64,000 nucleotides of DNA from Gari tellinella. Taxonomy: Eukaryota > Mollusca > Bivalvia > Cardiida > Psammobiidae. The position numbers and the translations under genes were made by a program. Below are positions 1-10,556 of this stretch, in pieces. Location: positions 51,623,083 to 51,687,082 of the forward strand of contig OV277857.1 in assembly GCA_922989275.2 (NCBI GenBank). Direction: 5' to 3'. The stretch's first letter is position 1. Each line of letters opens with the position of its first letter. The notes beneath the pieces were generated by a model. It did not search any database and was not told the origin of the DNA. It saw only the letters and a program-made list of their open reading frames with translations.

Positions 1-17
1 GAAATGGTGATAAAATG

Positions 18-263
18 TTAACCCATTACCCAATAAATACGCCTTTTTACAATGTTATTTTATTCCTCCAATGAATAATATAGTTCCACTTTAAACAGTT
101 ATGAATATGTATTGTAAGAAATATTATCTTTATCCTAGTAGATAACTTAAAGCAGACTGAACGTAAAGCAGATAAAGGTGCATTCTGCTTTACTTTCAAC
201 CTGTTTTAAGTTGTCACCTATCTTCAATACAAGAAACTGGCTATGGGGTAACTAATGGGTTAA
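18..263. repeat. TTAA-flanked hairpin MITE, cassette A
   Basis: Begins TTAACCCATTACC and ends GGTAACTAATGGGTTAA, giving imperfect terminal inverted repeats with TTAA at both ends as in piggyBac-type insertion. The interior hairpin arms read AAAGCAGACTGAACGTAAAG and CTTTACTTTCAACCTG. A partial second copy lies at about 868-980. Confidence 0.75.
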
Positions 264-375
264 CCCTTATCATGTTGAATTCTCAAATTGACTGTTTCTA
301 ATAAATGATCATGATTGTTACATTAGCTCTCATGTGATATTTTAATTAAATATTATTAAGTACATGTATGGTAGA

Positions 376-456
376 ATATGCAGCCCCTGATCAGAGGGCT
401 TTTTCAGGAGCCTTGTGATATGGGTCTGCCCTGTTTACAAACCATGGATGGACAAG
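376..456. repeat. Hairpin repeat, cassette C
   Basis: Arms GCAGCCCCTGATCAGAGGGCT and GGAGCCTTGTGATATGGGTCTGC fold on each other. Related copies lie near 6970-7050, 32577-32640, 47776-47840 and 48343-48405. The rest of 457-1058 has no gene that I can see. Confidence 0.6.
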
Positions 457-1061
457 GGTTAATACAATCTCGAACATGTGTTGACCCTTTCCTCCCCAGC
501 CATTTATGCAAATATCCTATATATACAACTGTGTTTATAAAATGACAATAAACAAAAAGCATGACAAATGTGTGCAGGCTGTACATACTACAGGAGCTTT
601 CTTCATTTCTGCATTACTCTTGTCCTGCATGAAGTTGATACTTCTATTTGAGATGGCAATGCTTCTATACTAAAAGTGATATCCTAAATATGTCTGTATA
701 ATATCTGTGGTTCAAAAGAAGAAATGAAGTACATGGGAGTTTGTACAAGAAAGCAAACTATTTAATTTTACAACAAGAATAGCTTGAGCACAGGATACAC
801 CCATCAAGGGGCATAACTCTATCACAGAAAGTCAACATGACATTGTAGCAATCTACGCCCTCATCCAACACTTTAAACAGTTATGAATATGTATTGTAAG
901 AAATATTATCTTTATCCTAGTAGATGATAACTTAAAGCAGACTGAACGTAAAGCAGATTAAGGCACATTCTGCTTTACTTGGAAAAAAAAACATCCTACA
1001 AAGTCTGCAAAACCTCTCTATAATGACCATTAAATTGTGTTTATGATAGGTGACTGGCTTA

Positions 1062-2184
1062 TGCTAGGTTCACACCAACGGCGCTTTGATGGCGCTTTAA
1101 AGCGGCGTGCAAAGCGGCACCAAAGCGTAACAAAGCTTGATTAAAGCGTCAGGGTCGTAATAAATCGTAGGAAAGCTTGGAGTAAAGCGGGACATTCGGC
1201 AAGAGCGCCCAATTTTTTTAAACTGTTTAAAAATTTGGAGCGCTCTGTCACGAATTGATTAAAGCGCCTAGAGCGTATCAAAGCTTAACAAAGCGTAACA
1301 AAGCTCAGCAAAGCTTGACTCAAAGCGTAGGAAAGCTTAACAGAGCTTGGTTTAAAGCGGGGACCCCAGTCTTCACGATCTGTCACCACTTGACACGCTT
1401 CGTTAAGATGTCTCAAGATTTGTTACGTTCTGGCATGAAGATCTGACACGAGGTCAGACGCTTTCATCAAGATCTGACACGCTTTGTTACGTTTTGTTAC
1501 GTTTTGATGAAGGACTCTCACGCTTTCCCACGAATTGAGACGCTTCGATCAAGCATTGACACGTTTTGTTAGGCTTTGTTACGCTTGGCAAGTTTCTTCA
1601 CGCTCTCTCACGCTCTTTCACGCTTTCAAGGGCTAGGATGTAGTTATACAACAAGGAGACAAACATCATGTCTTCTTCAGATAGATCATGCTCTGGTTCA
1701 TCTGGAACTTCTGGATCTTGTTGTTCTGCCATCGTGTTCTGGAGTCAAAGATGCAATGATAGTTTGGAACTTCTGCATCTTTATGTAGGCTCTGGATAAA
1801 AATCGGCATGAAATCGGCGATCTTGACATTTTTCAATGCGTAACAGAGCTGAACAGAGCGTAACAATGCACAACAAAGCTTAATAATCGTATCAGAGCTT
1901 GATTTAAAGCGCCATAATCGCATCAAAGCGTAATAAAGTGTAATAAAGCCTATTAAAGCGTGACTTCAAGCGTAACAAAGCCTGATGAAAGCGGGACCAA
2001 AGCGCGAGGAACCGTAACAAGTCGGGAAATAATTCGTCCCAAAGCGGCAACCAGTTCGTATCAGAACGTATCGGAGCTTATCAGAGCGTAAGAGATCGTG
2101 ATATTTTTTAAAAAGTTAACAAAAATGACGACGCTTTGCTCGCCGATTTAAAGCGCGGCATTCGTCGTTGGTGTGAACCTAGCA
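1062..2184. mobile_element. PIF/Harbinger-like non-autonomous element with AAAGCG word arrays
   Basis: Terminal inverted repeats TGCTAGGTTCACACCAACG and its complement are flanked by the direct 3-bp duplication TTA (1059-1061 and 2185-2187). TTA fits the TWA target of PIF/Harbinger. The ends resemble those of the transposase-bearing element at 44919-47234 (TGCCTAGGTCACAC). The interior is unusual: hundreds of bases of degenerate AAAGCG, GTAACAAAGC and AAAGCTTGA words run in one sense (about 1080-1370 and 1840-2100) and in the opposite sense (about 1380-1635). A short unique core lies at about 1640-1830. No transposase is recognisable, and ORFs inside are short and derive from the word array. 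Confidence 0.8.
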
Positions 2185-2194
2185 TTAAGAAAGA

Positions 2195-2265
2195 TGACAC
2201 TTAAAAAGAAAGATCCTTCAGGAGCTTTCTCTTTTTCTGTCACCTTGCTTTAAGCAGTCACCTGC
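2195..2265. repeat. Hairpin repeat, cassette D
   Basis: Arms around AAAGATCCTTCAGGAGCTTTCT, followed by CTTGCTTTAAGCAGTCACCTG. The same module recurs at about 4490-4580, 46725-46800, 52085-52165 and 63130-63225. Confidence 0.5.
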
Positions 2266-2483
2266 CTTTTATATAATCAATTAGCCTTCATGTATCATGA
2301 AAATAATGGCAAAATTTAAATAAACAATTTTGTGTAAATTTGTTGTATTTATTGTGTAAACCAGACAGAGAGACAGAAGATGTCCAAAGTCATACAATAA
2401 CATGCTCATTTTTCAACAGGCGTATAAAAATGTTTACAATCCAAATTCATTTAATTCAAGAACTCTTCTGTACTTATACTGAC

Positions 2484-2599
2484 CTGGTATACTAGTGACT
2501 GGTTACCAAGGAAACTGGACATAGCGAATACTCCTGCTACTTCTCTGTAATACCTGTAGGCTAGATGTAGTGCCATTCCTCCTCCCATAGAAAATCCCC
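2484..2599 (-). CDS. LYPLAL1: LYPLAL1-like exon 4 (nucleophile elbow)
   Basis: 116 bases from acceptor ACATTGTAG| to donor TACCAG|GTCAGT. Contains GGFSMGG with the catalytic Ser. Ends in phase 0 after VYQ. No recognisable continuation is present down to base 1. Confidence 0.88.
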
Positions 2600-5500
2600 C
2601 TACAATGTACATGTACAGTGGAAAAGACGTTATTATTTCCAAATATACCTGTCTGTGATAAAAATTATTCCCACTGCTAACAGTTTAGGGTAACACAGCG
2701 ACTGATTAGGCTCCAACTGTTTGCCACTTAGATTAAAACAAGTCATCAAAATGTTCAAAAGGTTTTCATTTTCCGTTATATTATTGCCTTACATTAGCTC
2801 TTTGTTTGCATTTAACCCTTTACCCCATAGAAGCGACTTTTAGCGAATCTGATTTAATCATCCGCTGAAGAAAATAATTCCAATTTAATAATTCAAAATA
2901 TATTATAGGGAAAATTTTCAATATATTCTAGCACAGGATAGCTTAAAGCAGGCTGAAAGTAAAGCAGAATGCGCCTTAAGCGCATTCTGCTTTACTTTCA
3001 ACCTGCTTTAAGTAGTAACCTATTTTCAATTCTAGAAATAGGCTATCAGGTAAAGGTTAAAAAGTGAAATAATAACGTCATCACCACTGTATAACCTTGA
3101 CACACTGTAGTAAATTAAAGGCTTACAACCCTCGCTTACAGCAGAAATCAACTAGAAATGTGTCTGTTTGACACAGATACCAAGCAGTACATTCAAATAT
3201 ATCTGCAAAACACTTGTACCCTTTACTCAATAGATATACATTTTTACCAAGTAAATTTATTCCTCAACTGAGAAAAATAGTTCCAATTTATAAAGTCATG
3301 TACATGTACCATAAGAAACAGTTTCTATATCCTAGCATATGGTAGCCAAAAGCAGGTTGAAAGTAAAGCAGCTCTACTTTCAACCTGCTTTAAGTGGTCA
3401 TATGTCTCAAAACTAGACACAGGCTTTTGGGTAATGGGTTAAAGTAAAGCTAGTCATTTTTCTACCCAAAGAGTAAAGACAAGCTACGATACTTGTTCAG
3501 AGTGGAACTGCAAGTCCGCAGAGGTAAGAAGGGTAGTTAGTCTTAATGCCCTACTTCATGAATGTCCCACTGCACGAACGTACCATTACACACCTATAAT
3601 CATATTTTTGACAGGAATGCCATGTTGTTTAACTTCTTCATTTATCAGCTCTGACAGCAGTGATGCTGTAACATCTAAAGACTGGTCGTCAGGGGCATTG
3701 GGTGAGATCTGTTGTCTGTTATACCATACATTAGATAGCTGTCCCATCATAGGTGTATAAGGCCTGAAAAAACATGTCTTGATTTACTCAATATGTTTTG
3801 TTTGTTTTAATTACGCCAATGTCTGCAAACTTTGGGTAACTGGACATCCCAGAGAGAGGAAAGCAGATACAGAGGAACCCTTGTCATGCCCTGAAGTTTT
3901 TTTCTATAGAGCCCTCTGGACCTTTTACATAAATAAATATATCTAGCACTGATACAAATTACAATGGACCTCATTTTTTCCCAGTCTCATCTGAAGAACA
4001 GAGGATCAAACTCTTCACCCATGGATTGATGGTCTAACACTAGAAACACAGTCCTCAGTATACAGGTAGTACATTCAAATAGTGGCCATTTGAAAGAAGT
4101 AACTGTCTTTAACCCATGGATCCCTAGAAGAATCCAGTTCCCAATTAATTTAAGTCCATTTTTCACTAATTAGTATGTTTTTTTAGACAAAATTTTGCTC
4201 AACAACAAACAATGCTGACCCTGACCAGAAGGCTCCTCTACACAGTTTGCATCTAGGACAAGTGTACTCTTCACAGGTGAACTGTTTGTAAATGATGTGT
4301 CGAGTTATCGCTAGGGTTGAATGTGTTAAACCAGTTATCCAGTAATTTAATACAATCAGATTCAAACTATTTATCACCTGGATGATGATAAATCTGCAAA
4401 CATAGAGAGTGTTTTACCCTTTCCTTCATAGAAGTGCATTTCAGTATCTCTATCTACTCCTCCATATAACTGCAACAAGTGAATATTTATTTAAATATTG
4501 AATACAGATGGCAGCTAAAAACAAGATGAAAGTATAGCAGAAAGCTGCTTTAGGGGCTTTTTTTTATCTTGCTTTAAGCAGTAACACGCCTTAACCAATT
4601 TAACTGTAGCGTCGAGTATAATTGTCATAAACAAACAGCATACTACTAAAAGTGTATACTTGTCATATGCAAAGTTTAGACCCAGGAGCCCTCTGGAGCC
4701 CCTTTGCTTTTTTTTCCTCAATATATTTTATAACATAACAGACGCCATGAGCATTGAGTAACACCCAATGTTTATTTTAAAACACTACTAAATAGTCAAA
4801 TTGGAGTTAGACTTAATTGGAAATTTGACTCTTCCATTTGAAGTTTCAGGGGGGAATGAATTAAAGACATCTCCTGACGACCTTTTGGTCATAACGCCTT
4901 GCCAGATTATTTACTGTCAATTTCCTTGCAAAAAGCATAGGTCTAGTGCATATTGAACCATTGAATCGTCTAATGTGAGACCGGACCATATTTGATAGTT
5001 TGGTTAGAAATAACCATTGAAAATCACTAGAGCATGAGTATAATCATGAACCTAACCAGGTATTCTGAGATTGTATTGCACATGCTTTACAGTTATATTG
5101 ACACCTCCAGAACAATATGCTGGTGGTCCCTCAATGGACTGAGGAAAAGTCTTTAAGAACAGTTTTATGTTGGTCATAATTATGCACTGTCTGTTGGCTG
5201 TTGAGGAAAGGGTTAACACAAGTAAGTTTACCTGTAAATGCTACTACCGTACTTGTAGTATTAAGCCATAACCCTATAGCCTGTTTCTAGTTTTGGAGAT
5301 AGATGACCATTTAAAGCAGGTTGAAAGTAAAGCAGAATGCGTCTAAAGGCGCATTCTGCTTTACTTTCAGCCTGCTTTAAGCTACCCTCTGTCAGGATAT
5401 GAATGAATGAATGAATGGTGTTTTACGGCCCATCGACACAAAAAGGTCATTTAGAGCCGAATAAATAATTACAATATCAAATTTAAAACAATATCAACTT

Positions 5501-7552
5501 ATAGATAACGTCAATGTCAGCCCCGATCAACAGTAAAGTAAACAAATTGTGGACAAAACATAATCGACGTACAAAAATTTATCTTTAAAAAAATATAATT
5601 TATTCAAATTTTATAATATAAATTAATGGCTTTTAAAAATTCAAGTATTTTAGATATATCTACAAATTCAAACAGTTCCCGCAGAGAATCTGCCTGAAAA
5701 AATCTATTACGAATTAAAGTTAAATCAGCACAATCAATAAGAATGTGCTGAATTGTATAAGGTTCAAAACAAAATAAACATTCTGGTTGAACCTCACTTT
5801 TTAAAGGAATGTCCAATTCTTAATCTAGCTAAAACTACTTCATCCCGGCCAATCGACCGGCATGAGTTCAAACTTTCACCTAATACAGGTTTAATGGCAT
5901 GGAGTTTGTTGTGAGTGTCCTGTCAGGATATAGAATAATTCTTACAATGTATATTCATTACTGTATACCGGTAAATCGAAACTATTTTCTTCAGGAGAGG
6001 AACAAATTAGAGGCATAAAAAGATGTATTTATGGAGTAATGGGTGAATATATGAATTATGATATACCTGAGAGGAGCAGTTGGGAATAACAGTCTAAGAT
6101 GGGGAAATCGTAACTGCTGCACCTCCAGAACAGAGTTCACATATTCCTGGAAACCTGGCCCTGTGTCTCCTTTAAACATAAAAAGATAATTACACAGTGC
6201 TCTCTCTCTACAACGACATAATGGGAGACACAGATTGTGTGTATTGTTTGGAGGGAGACGTTATAGGAAGGGAAAGTTAATTCTTGGCTTACATCTGCAA
6301 AAGCTTGAATCAAGAGCAGACACTGCATTACGTGGCGTCTAATGTGGATTCAAGCTGTTTGTTACCTGTCATTATATTGATTCTAAAAAAATGTACACTT
6401 ATGTGTAACTTTGAGAAAAACAGCAGACAACAAGTTTAAGCAGACGGTATTGCAGCCATGAAAAAGTTGGACATAAAATGTCTTGTTTGGGGAACAGGGG
6501 CAAGGTTCGTTGTAAGAGGGAGTCATTGTTGGGAGGGCCACTGTAGGGAGGTAGCACTGTATTGACTTCTGCCAAGGCTCTAGATATGAGAACGTGAAGG
6601 GATTATAGTTTCTTACTTTTTCAACATAAATAAAAATTATTGCACTTCCACCAAGTGATTTCTCATTAGAATTGCCGCAAAGCAATGATTCTAATGAGAA
6701 GTCCAGTTCAAGTCCTTGTAGTGTTTGGTGGAAACATTAAGGATGTATGTGTTTGTGATATTCTTCTTATCTGGATCTCTGTAATGTAAGACAACTATGA
6801 CAGCAATTGAAAGAATATATTATAAAAGGTTTTGTGACACAGAGTGACAGACAGTCACACAGACAAACTGACAGGGCAAACATGTATGCATAGACTAATC
6901 ACAGATTCTAGGGTAAAAAAGTAAGCCAAAACCTTCACTATCTTTCAAACATTGCAAAATGACAAACTGTGCAGACATTGTCACATTGTTTAGTGGGCCC
7001 TTGTATTGTCCCCTTAAAAGGGCCCCTTTAATCTGGGTCTACACTGTTTGCATAGGAGAAGTTAGCTGCAGTACTGTACCTCTAACTCTAGACCAAGGTC
7101 TACTAGATGTATCCGCAATACAGTTACGATATCGCAACTAAGGAGAAGTGTGTCCATAAGGTGTACAGTGTGAAAAACGAGTATAGCCGTCACTAGCAGT
7201 TAATGAGTTGAAACTGAAAGACTCTAGTCCAATATCTAGTAGGGCATATTTTCCTTGAAAAAATGTATTAGAACACCGTAAGCAATATAGAAACTAGATA
7301 AGTATTCTTCTTTTTCGGCAAAATACCGGAATATCCCCCGCATGTATATATTACATCCCCCGCCTGTGGTTCATTCCGTATATATCTATACGGAATTAAC
7401 CACATCACGTGACATGCGGGGGATATTCCGGTATTTTGCCAAATAATCTTGGAATATTTACCAGATCCATGTAAAAATAAAACTGTCCCAAATGCTTTAG
7501 ACGCTGTTTGCGGGATAACTTCTACCGCAAGTTTCCCTATGGGCGCAGCCAT
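2484..7552 (-). CDS. LYPLAL1: LYPLAL1-like serine hydrolase, exons 1-4 (3' end outside window)
   Basis: Spliced gene: join(7462..7552, 6067..6169, 3594..3763, 2484..2599), minus strand, 160 codons in one continuous frame across three GT..AG introns. The peptide follows animal lysophospholipase-like protein 1, an alpha/beta hydrolase of the acyl-protein thioesterase family that acts on small acyl substrates in the cytosol. Visible family marks are the N-terminal FLHGSGDTGPGF strand and oxyanion loop, [14 protein letters not shown], the SNVWYNR segment, and the nucleophile elbow GGFSMGG with the catalytic Ser, followed by [20 protein letters not shown]. The family's catalytic Asp and His lie about 30-60 residues further on. 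They are not in the window, so one or more 3' exons must lie left of base 1. I found no broken codon or splice site. The start is the first ATG, giving MAAPIGKL. The family and orthology call is from memory. Confidence 0.9.
2812..3060. repeat. TTAA-flanked hairpin MITE, cassette A (LYPLAL1 intron 3)
   Basis: TTAACCCTTTACCCCATAG at one end and GGTAAAGGTTAA at the other. The inner hairpin is AAAGCAGGCTGAAAGTAAAG, then TGCGCCTTAAGCGCA, then the complementary arm. A diverged copy of the same family follows at about 3216-3442. Confidence 0.8.
3216..3442. repeat. TTAA-flanked hairpin MITE, cassette A, diverged
   Basis: Ends GGGTAATGGGTTAA. The arm AAAGCAGGTTGAAAGTAAAG pairs with CTTTACTTTCAACCTGCTTT across a much shortened loop. 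The left end is degraded. Confidence 0.65.
3594..3763 (-). CDS. LYPLAL1: LYPLAL1-like exon 3
   Basis: 170 bases from acceptor TTTTTTCAG| to donor ATTATAG|GTGTGT. Encodes [15 protein letters not shown], then an acidic helix and the strand before the nucleophile elbow. No long ORF marks it; it was found by reading for the family motif between exons 2 and 4. Confidence 0.87.
3764..5260. other. LYPLAL1 intron 2, no gene seen
   Basis: AT-rich intron. I see decayed cassette C and D hairpins (near 4200-4265 and 4490-4580) and no ORF with family resemblance. Confidence 0.5.
5261..6047. repeat. Cassette A MITE split by a LINE fragment
   Basis: The left part (5261-5400) carries TTAA, the CCTATAGCC end and the full hairpin with its CGCATTCTGC arm. 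The right part resumes at 5932 with GAATAATTCTTACAATG and runs to a degraded end at about 6047. The interruption is the LINE fragment 5401-5919. Confidence 0.7.
5401..5919 (-). mobile_element. 5'-truncated I/Nimb-like LINE, same family as 36372-42350
   Basis: Minus-strand 3' end of the LINE seen complete at 36372-42350. It encodes [20 protein letters not shown] and the rest of the C-terminal Cys-His segment with only a few substitutions, then the same 3' UTR and a GAAT/ATTC repeat tail. It is flanked by a 12-bp duplication CTGTCAGGATAT (5389-5400 and 5920-5931), so it is a genuine short retrotransposition event into a MITE. The 5' part keeps a stretch starting [17 protein letters not shown] that the larger copy lacks. 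The coding sequence is broken just before VQPECLF. Confidence 0.88.
6067..6169 (-). CDS. LYPLAL1: LYPLAL1-like exon 2
   Basis: 103 bases between acceptor TTTAAAG| and donor CTCTCAG|GTATAT. Encodes [12 protein letters not shown] through FPTAPLR. Joins exon 1 within a Gly codon and exon 3 within an Arg codon. The polypyrimidine tract is poor, because a MITE (6193-6561) ends 24 bases upstream of the exon. Confidence 0.88.
6193..6561. repeat. CACAGTGCTC-ended MITE with cassette B hairpin
   Basis: Ends CACAGTGCTCTCTC and GAGGTAGCACTGTA. Internal GGAGACACAGA and GGAGGGA motifs surround a decayed AAGCTTGAATC...GATTCAAGCTGTTTG hairpin. Further copies lie at 14815-15199, 20905-21283, 22722-23082 and 55097-62569 (interrupted). 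Confidence 0.75.
7317..7440. repeat. Near-perfect 124-bp inverted repeat in LYPLAL1 intron 1
   Basis: GGCAAAATACCGGAATATCC pairs with its exact complement at the other end. A second, inner inverted repeat (TGGTTCATTCCGTATA / TATACGGAATTAACCA) lies within. Confidence 0.85.
7462..7552 (-). CDS. LYPLAL1: LYPLAL1-like exon 1
   Basis: Starts at ATG 7552-7550 and ends before donor GGATCTG|GTAAAT. 91 coding bases leave one base of a Gly codon. It encodes the first beta strand and HGSG of the hydrolase fold. A 124-bp inverted repeat (7317-7440) begins 22 bases inside the following intron. Confidence 0.88.
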
Positions 7553-7884
7553 TTTGGCGTGATGCCGTAATATGTACTTTTTCGTGAAAACAACACTTAG
7601 CCTATCAAGATTTCAGGGTTTGCACCTCACATTATCGGATTGAGATATAAAGATAATATATATATTGAGAACAATTCGAACGGGTTGGATGGTAAAATAA
7701 CCGAACACTCGAAATAAACCCCTTGCTAAAAACTAACTTGATTCAAGTGATTGCTTATTCTTGTCCACGGAGTTTGTTATTGCTCCGAGTTATTGTAATT
7801 CCATTAGGCAGGAGATCTCCGCGCTTCTTCAATCAGACCTTCTGGTCACTTAGAACAAGGGTGGTTGCATTGTACTGTCTACTT
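7553..7884. other. Upstream flank of LYPLAL1, no gene seen
   Basis: Probable 5' UTR and promoter side of the minus-strand gene. I see no TATA or initiator element that I would defend. Confidence 0.3.
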
Positions 7885-8132
7885 CAGGGCTGCGATAAGT
7901 TGAAATGAAAAATCCTATGATTTCCAAATTTGCATTTTTCAAGTGCGATTTTACGAATCTTTACCCCATCGTCTGTTCTAGTTTTGTGGACACTGGACTA
8001 CTTAAAGCAAACAGGAAGTAAAGCAGAATGCGCCTTAAGGCGCATTTTGCTTTACTTTCAGCCTGCTTCAAGCTACCATGTACTACAAAAAATCCGAAGA
8101 TTTACGAAAAATCCGGAGAAATGGCAGCCCTG
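7885..8132. repeat. CAGGGCTGC-ended MITE carrying cassette A hairpin
   Basis: Ends CAGGGCTGCGATAAGTTG and ATGGCAGCCCTG, with inner subterminal AAAATCCTATGATTTCC against GGATTTTTCGTAAATC. The centre holds the AAAGTAAAGCAGAATGCGCC-type hairpin otherwise seen in TTAA-flanked MITEs. Confidence 0.8.
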
Positions 8133-8549
8133 CTAAACTCATTGACCCATGAGACTTGAAAAGAAAAAATCCAGTTCCTGATATGCCTGGTCCGGTTTTG
8201 ATCATTCATGTGCGTATTGGGGAAGACTTTGCAAAAATGACAAATAGTGCATAACCCTGATATTGAGAGCGCCCTCTGGTCATGTAGGCCTACTGTTGTC
8301 ATAGGAAATGCGTAGAATCTATACGTTGCATAAGTAGACTGTTTGTAAATGAAGTTCATTATAATCTTGGTAGATCTAATTAAGTAAATTAAGTTAATAA
8401 TAATAGCAATAATTATATATGTGTCACTAGGGGCTCAGAGCAGTTGCAACATTGCTTCGAGCTAGGGGTTAATGGGTTAAGCAACAGCCTAGTAAGACAT
8501 AATGAATTTTTAATGGAGTGGTCTTAATTAAACCTCGACACTTTAAATA

Positions 8550-8800
8550 ATCCTTTCACTGTTTCCTCGAGTTCATGACATGTAGTCTTATAGTTATAAG
8601 TTTGCAAAGAGTCTGGATCCTGATCAGACGATACGTGACGCAGCGTCTAATCAGGATCCAAACTTGTTGACACTCATTTCAATATTTTTATGTCAAAATA
8701 TCTAAAATTCAAATTTTAGAAATATAAAGCAGAGTCTAAAACTATTTTTTTTAAAATTGATGGCGTCATGTCAGTGAAGAGGTTACATTAACTTCAGACT
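8550..8800. repeat. CCTTTCACTG-ended MITE with cassette B hairpin
   Basis: The hairpin GTCTGGATCCTGATCAGACG and complementary arm is flanked by CCTTTCACTG and CAGTGAAGAGG. The right TTAA is blurred. Confidence 0.55.
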
Positions 8801-9038
8801 TATTTTCAAAAATCGCCCAACAGAGGTTTTGCTGTACAGTATAGTGTACATATGTTCGTATTGGCTTGATTAGTTTAACCCTTTACCTGCCAATCGCGAC
8901 TGTACTAGAATTTGCAAAAAGTTTGGACGCAGATGTTATTGTTGTTGTTGCTTCTAAGAAGGATTTACGTCGGCTCAAAACCAGGCAATTGTGCAACACC
9001 TCATTCCTTTCACCTCTGTGGGAACGTCCCGTAAGTGC

Positions 9039-9282
9039 CAGGGCTGCCATAAGTTGACATGAAAAATCCTAAGATTTCCAATTTTGCATTTTTCAAGTGC
9101 GATTTTACGAATCCCATATCATGTATCTAGTTTAGTTGACATGCGACTGCTAAAAGCATGCTGTAAGTAATGCAGAATGCGCCCTAAGGCGCATTCTTTT
9201 TTACTTTCAGCCTGCTTTAAGCTACCATGTACTGAAAAATAATCCGAAGATTTAGGAAAAATCCGGAGAAATGGCAGCCTTG
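9039..9282. repeat. CAGGGCTGC-ended MITE carrying cassette A hairpin, second copy
   Basis: Same termini and interior as 7885-8132. The hairpin is slightly decayed, with ATTCTTTTTTACTT in the right arm. Confidence 0.8.
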
Positions 9283-10304
9283 TAGTGCTTTACATAATGT
9301 AAGCAATCATGCTAATCTAAATATTTTGCATTTAGTACGAAATCTTTCTCAAGCTTTTGATTGGTTAGATTTGAGCATGTTTTGTATATTCTGTTGAACA
9401 AATTCTGACATAACTTTCACTGTTACATGTAATAGCGACACACTGGCGCGTATTATATTAGATACATGTACATGTATGAGAATGCTACATGTAGCAGTGA
9501 AATCCTGATAACCTTTGCAAACAGTTTGAATCTTGATGACACGCCGCGCCACGCGGCGTTTTATCAGCATCCAAACTGCTTGACACTCTGGTCCTGTTTT
9601 GAAAAGAAAGATAGAAACTCTTATATTTGAACAGCAGTAGAATGGACGACAGTTGTTGCAGAAAGAATTTGTCCCCATGCAGCATGCAAAGAGTTAAGGA
9701 AACGAGTTGCTTTCAATAACTCAATGTCAATGTCAAGTTTATAGCCAACCGTTTAAAAATTTAATGGTCAACAGTAAACAAGTTATCAGTTATTGAGTGA
9801 TCGTGATAGTTTGATGCAAACTGATGGTAAATGAAAAACGTTCTTAAAAGAGCTTTATCAATGATTTCAATCTCGCATTAAAAAATTCTAAACATATTCA
9901 ATGAAAAAAAGTAACATATACTCCTTAGTACATAAATGTCACACGTCGCTTTGTACATGTACATGTACCACAGTTCACAAACGAACCCGTAGTTCCTAAC
10001 AGATGATGTATTAGAGTCTGTTCACACACCTGATTTGATTTATTAAAAGATTATAATCCCGCCCCCCCCCCCCCGACTTTCCAAACACAAACGCCCTTTT
10101 ACCAATGCAGAACTTTTTTTTCACCATGTATCTTCAGTGCGAATTTTTGTTAAACCTAATCATTGCAATATTGGAATATTGTTTTCTCAGATCTAGAACA
10201 AGGCATTTTGGCGAATGTCAAACAGTTTGGATCTTGATCATACGCCATTGTATTCAGCGTCTGATCTTGATCCAAAATTTTTGTAAATACCAACAAAGTT
10301 GTCA
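9283..10304. other. Gene-free stretch with decayed hairpins
   Basis: Cassette B hairpins at about 9520-9590 and 10210-10285, a poly-C run near 10065, and otherwise AT-rich unique sequence with no gene seen. Confidence 0.5.
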
Positions 10305-10556
10305 TTAACCCTTTACCCCATAACCTGTTTCTAGTTTTGAAGACAGGTGACCACTTAAATCAGGTTGAAAGTAAAGCAGAATGTGCCTTAAGGCACATTC
10401 TGCTTTACTTTCAGCCTGCTTTAAGCTAAATTCTGATAGGCTATATAAAATATTTGTAATAGTAATTGTTCATGAGGGTATAAACTGGAACTATTTTCTT
10501 CAGCGGAGGAATAAATTAAATACGCTAAAAGTCGCTTCTATGGGGGAAAGGGTTAA
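10305..10556. repeat. TTAA-flanked hairpin MITE, cassette A, well preserved
   Basis: TTAACCCTTTACCCCATAAC at one end and TATGGGGGAAAGGGTTAA at the other: 18-bp inverted ends with TTAA both sides. The central hairpin is nearly perfect. A good type copy for the family. Confidence 0.88.
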
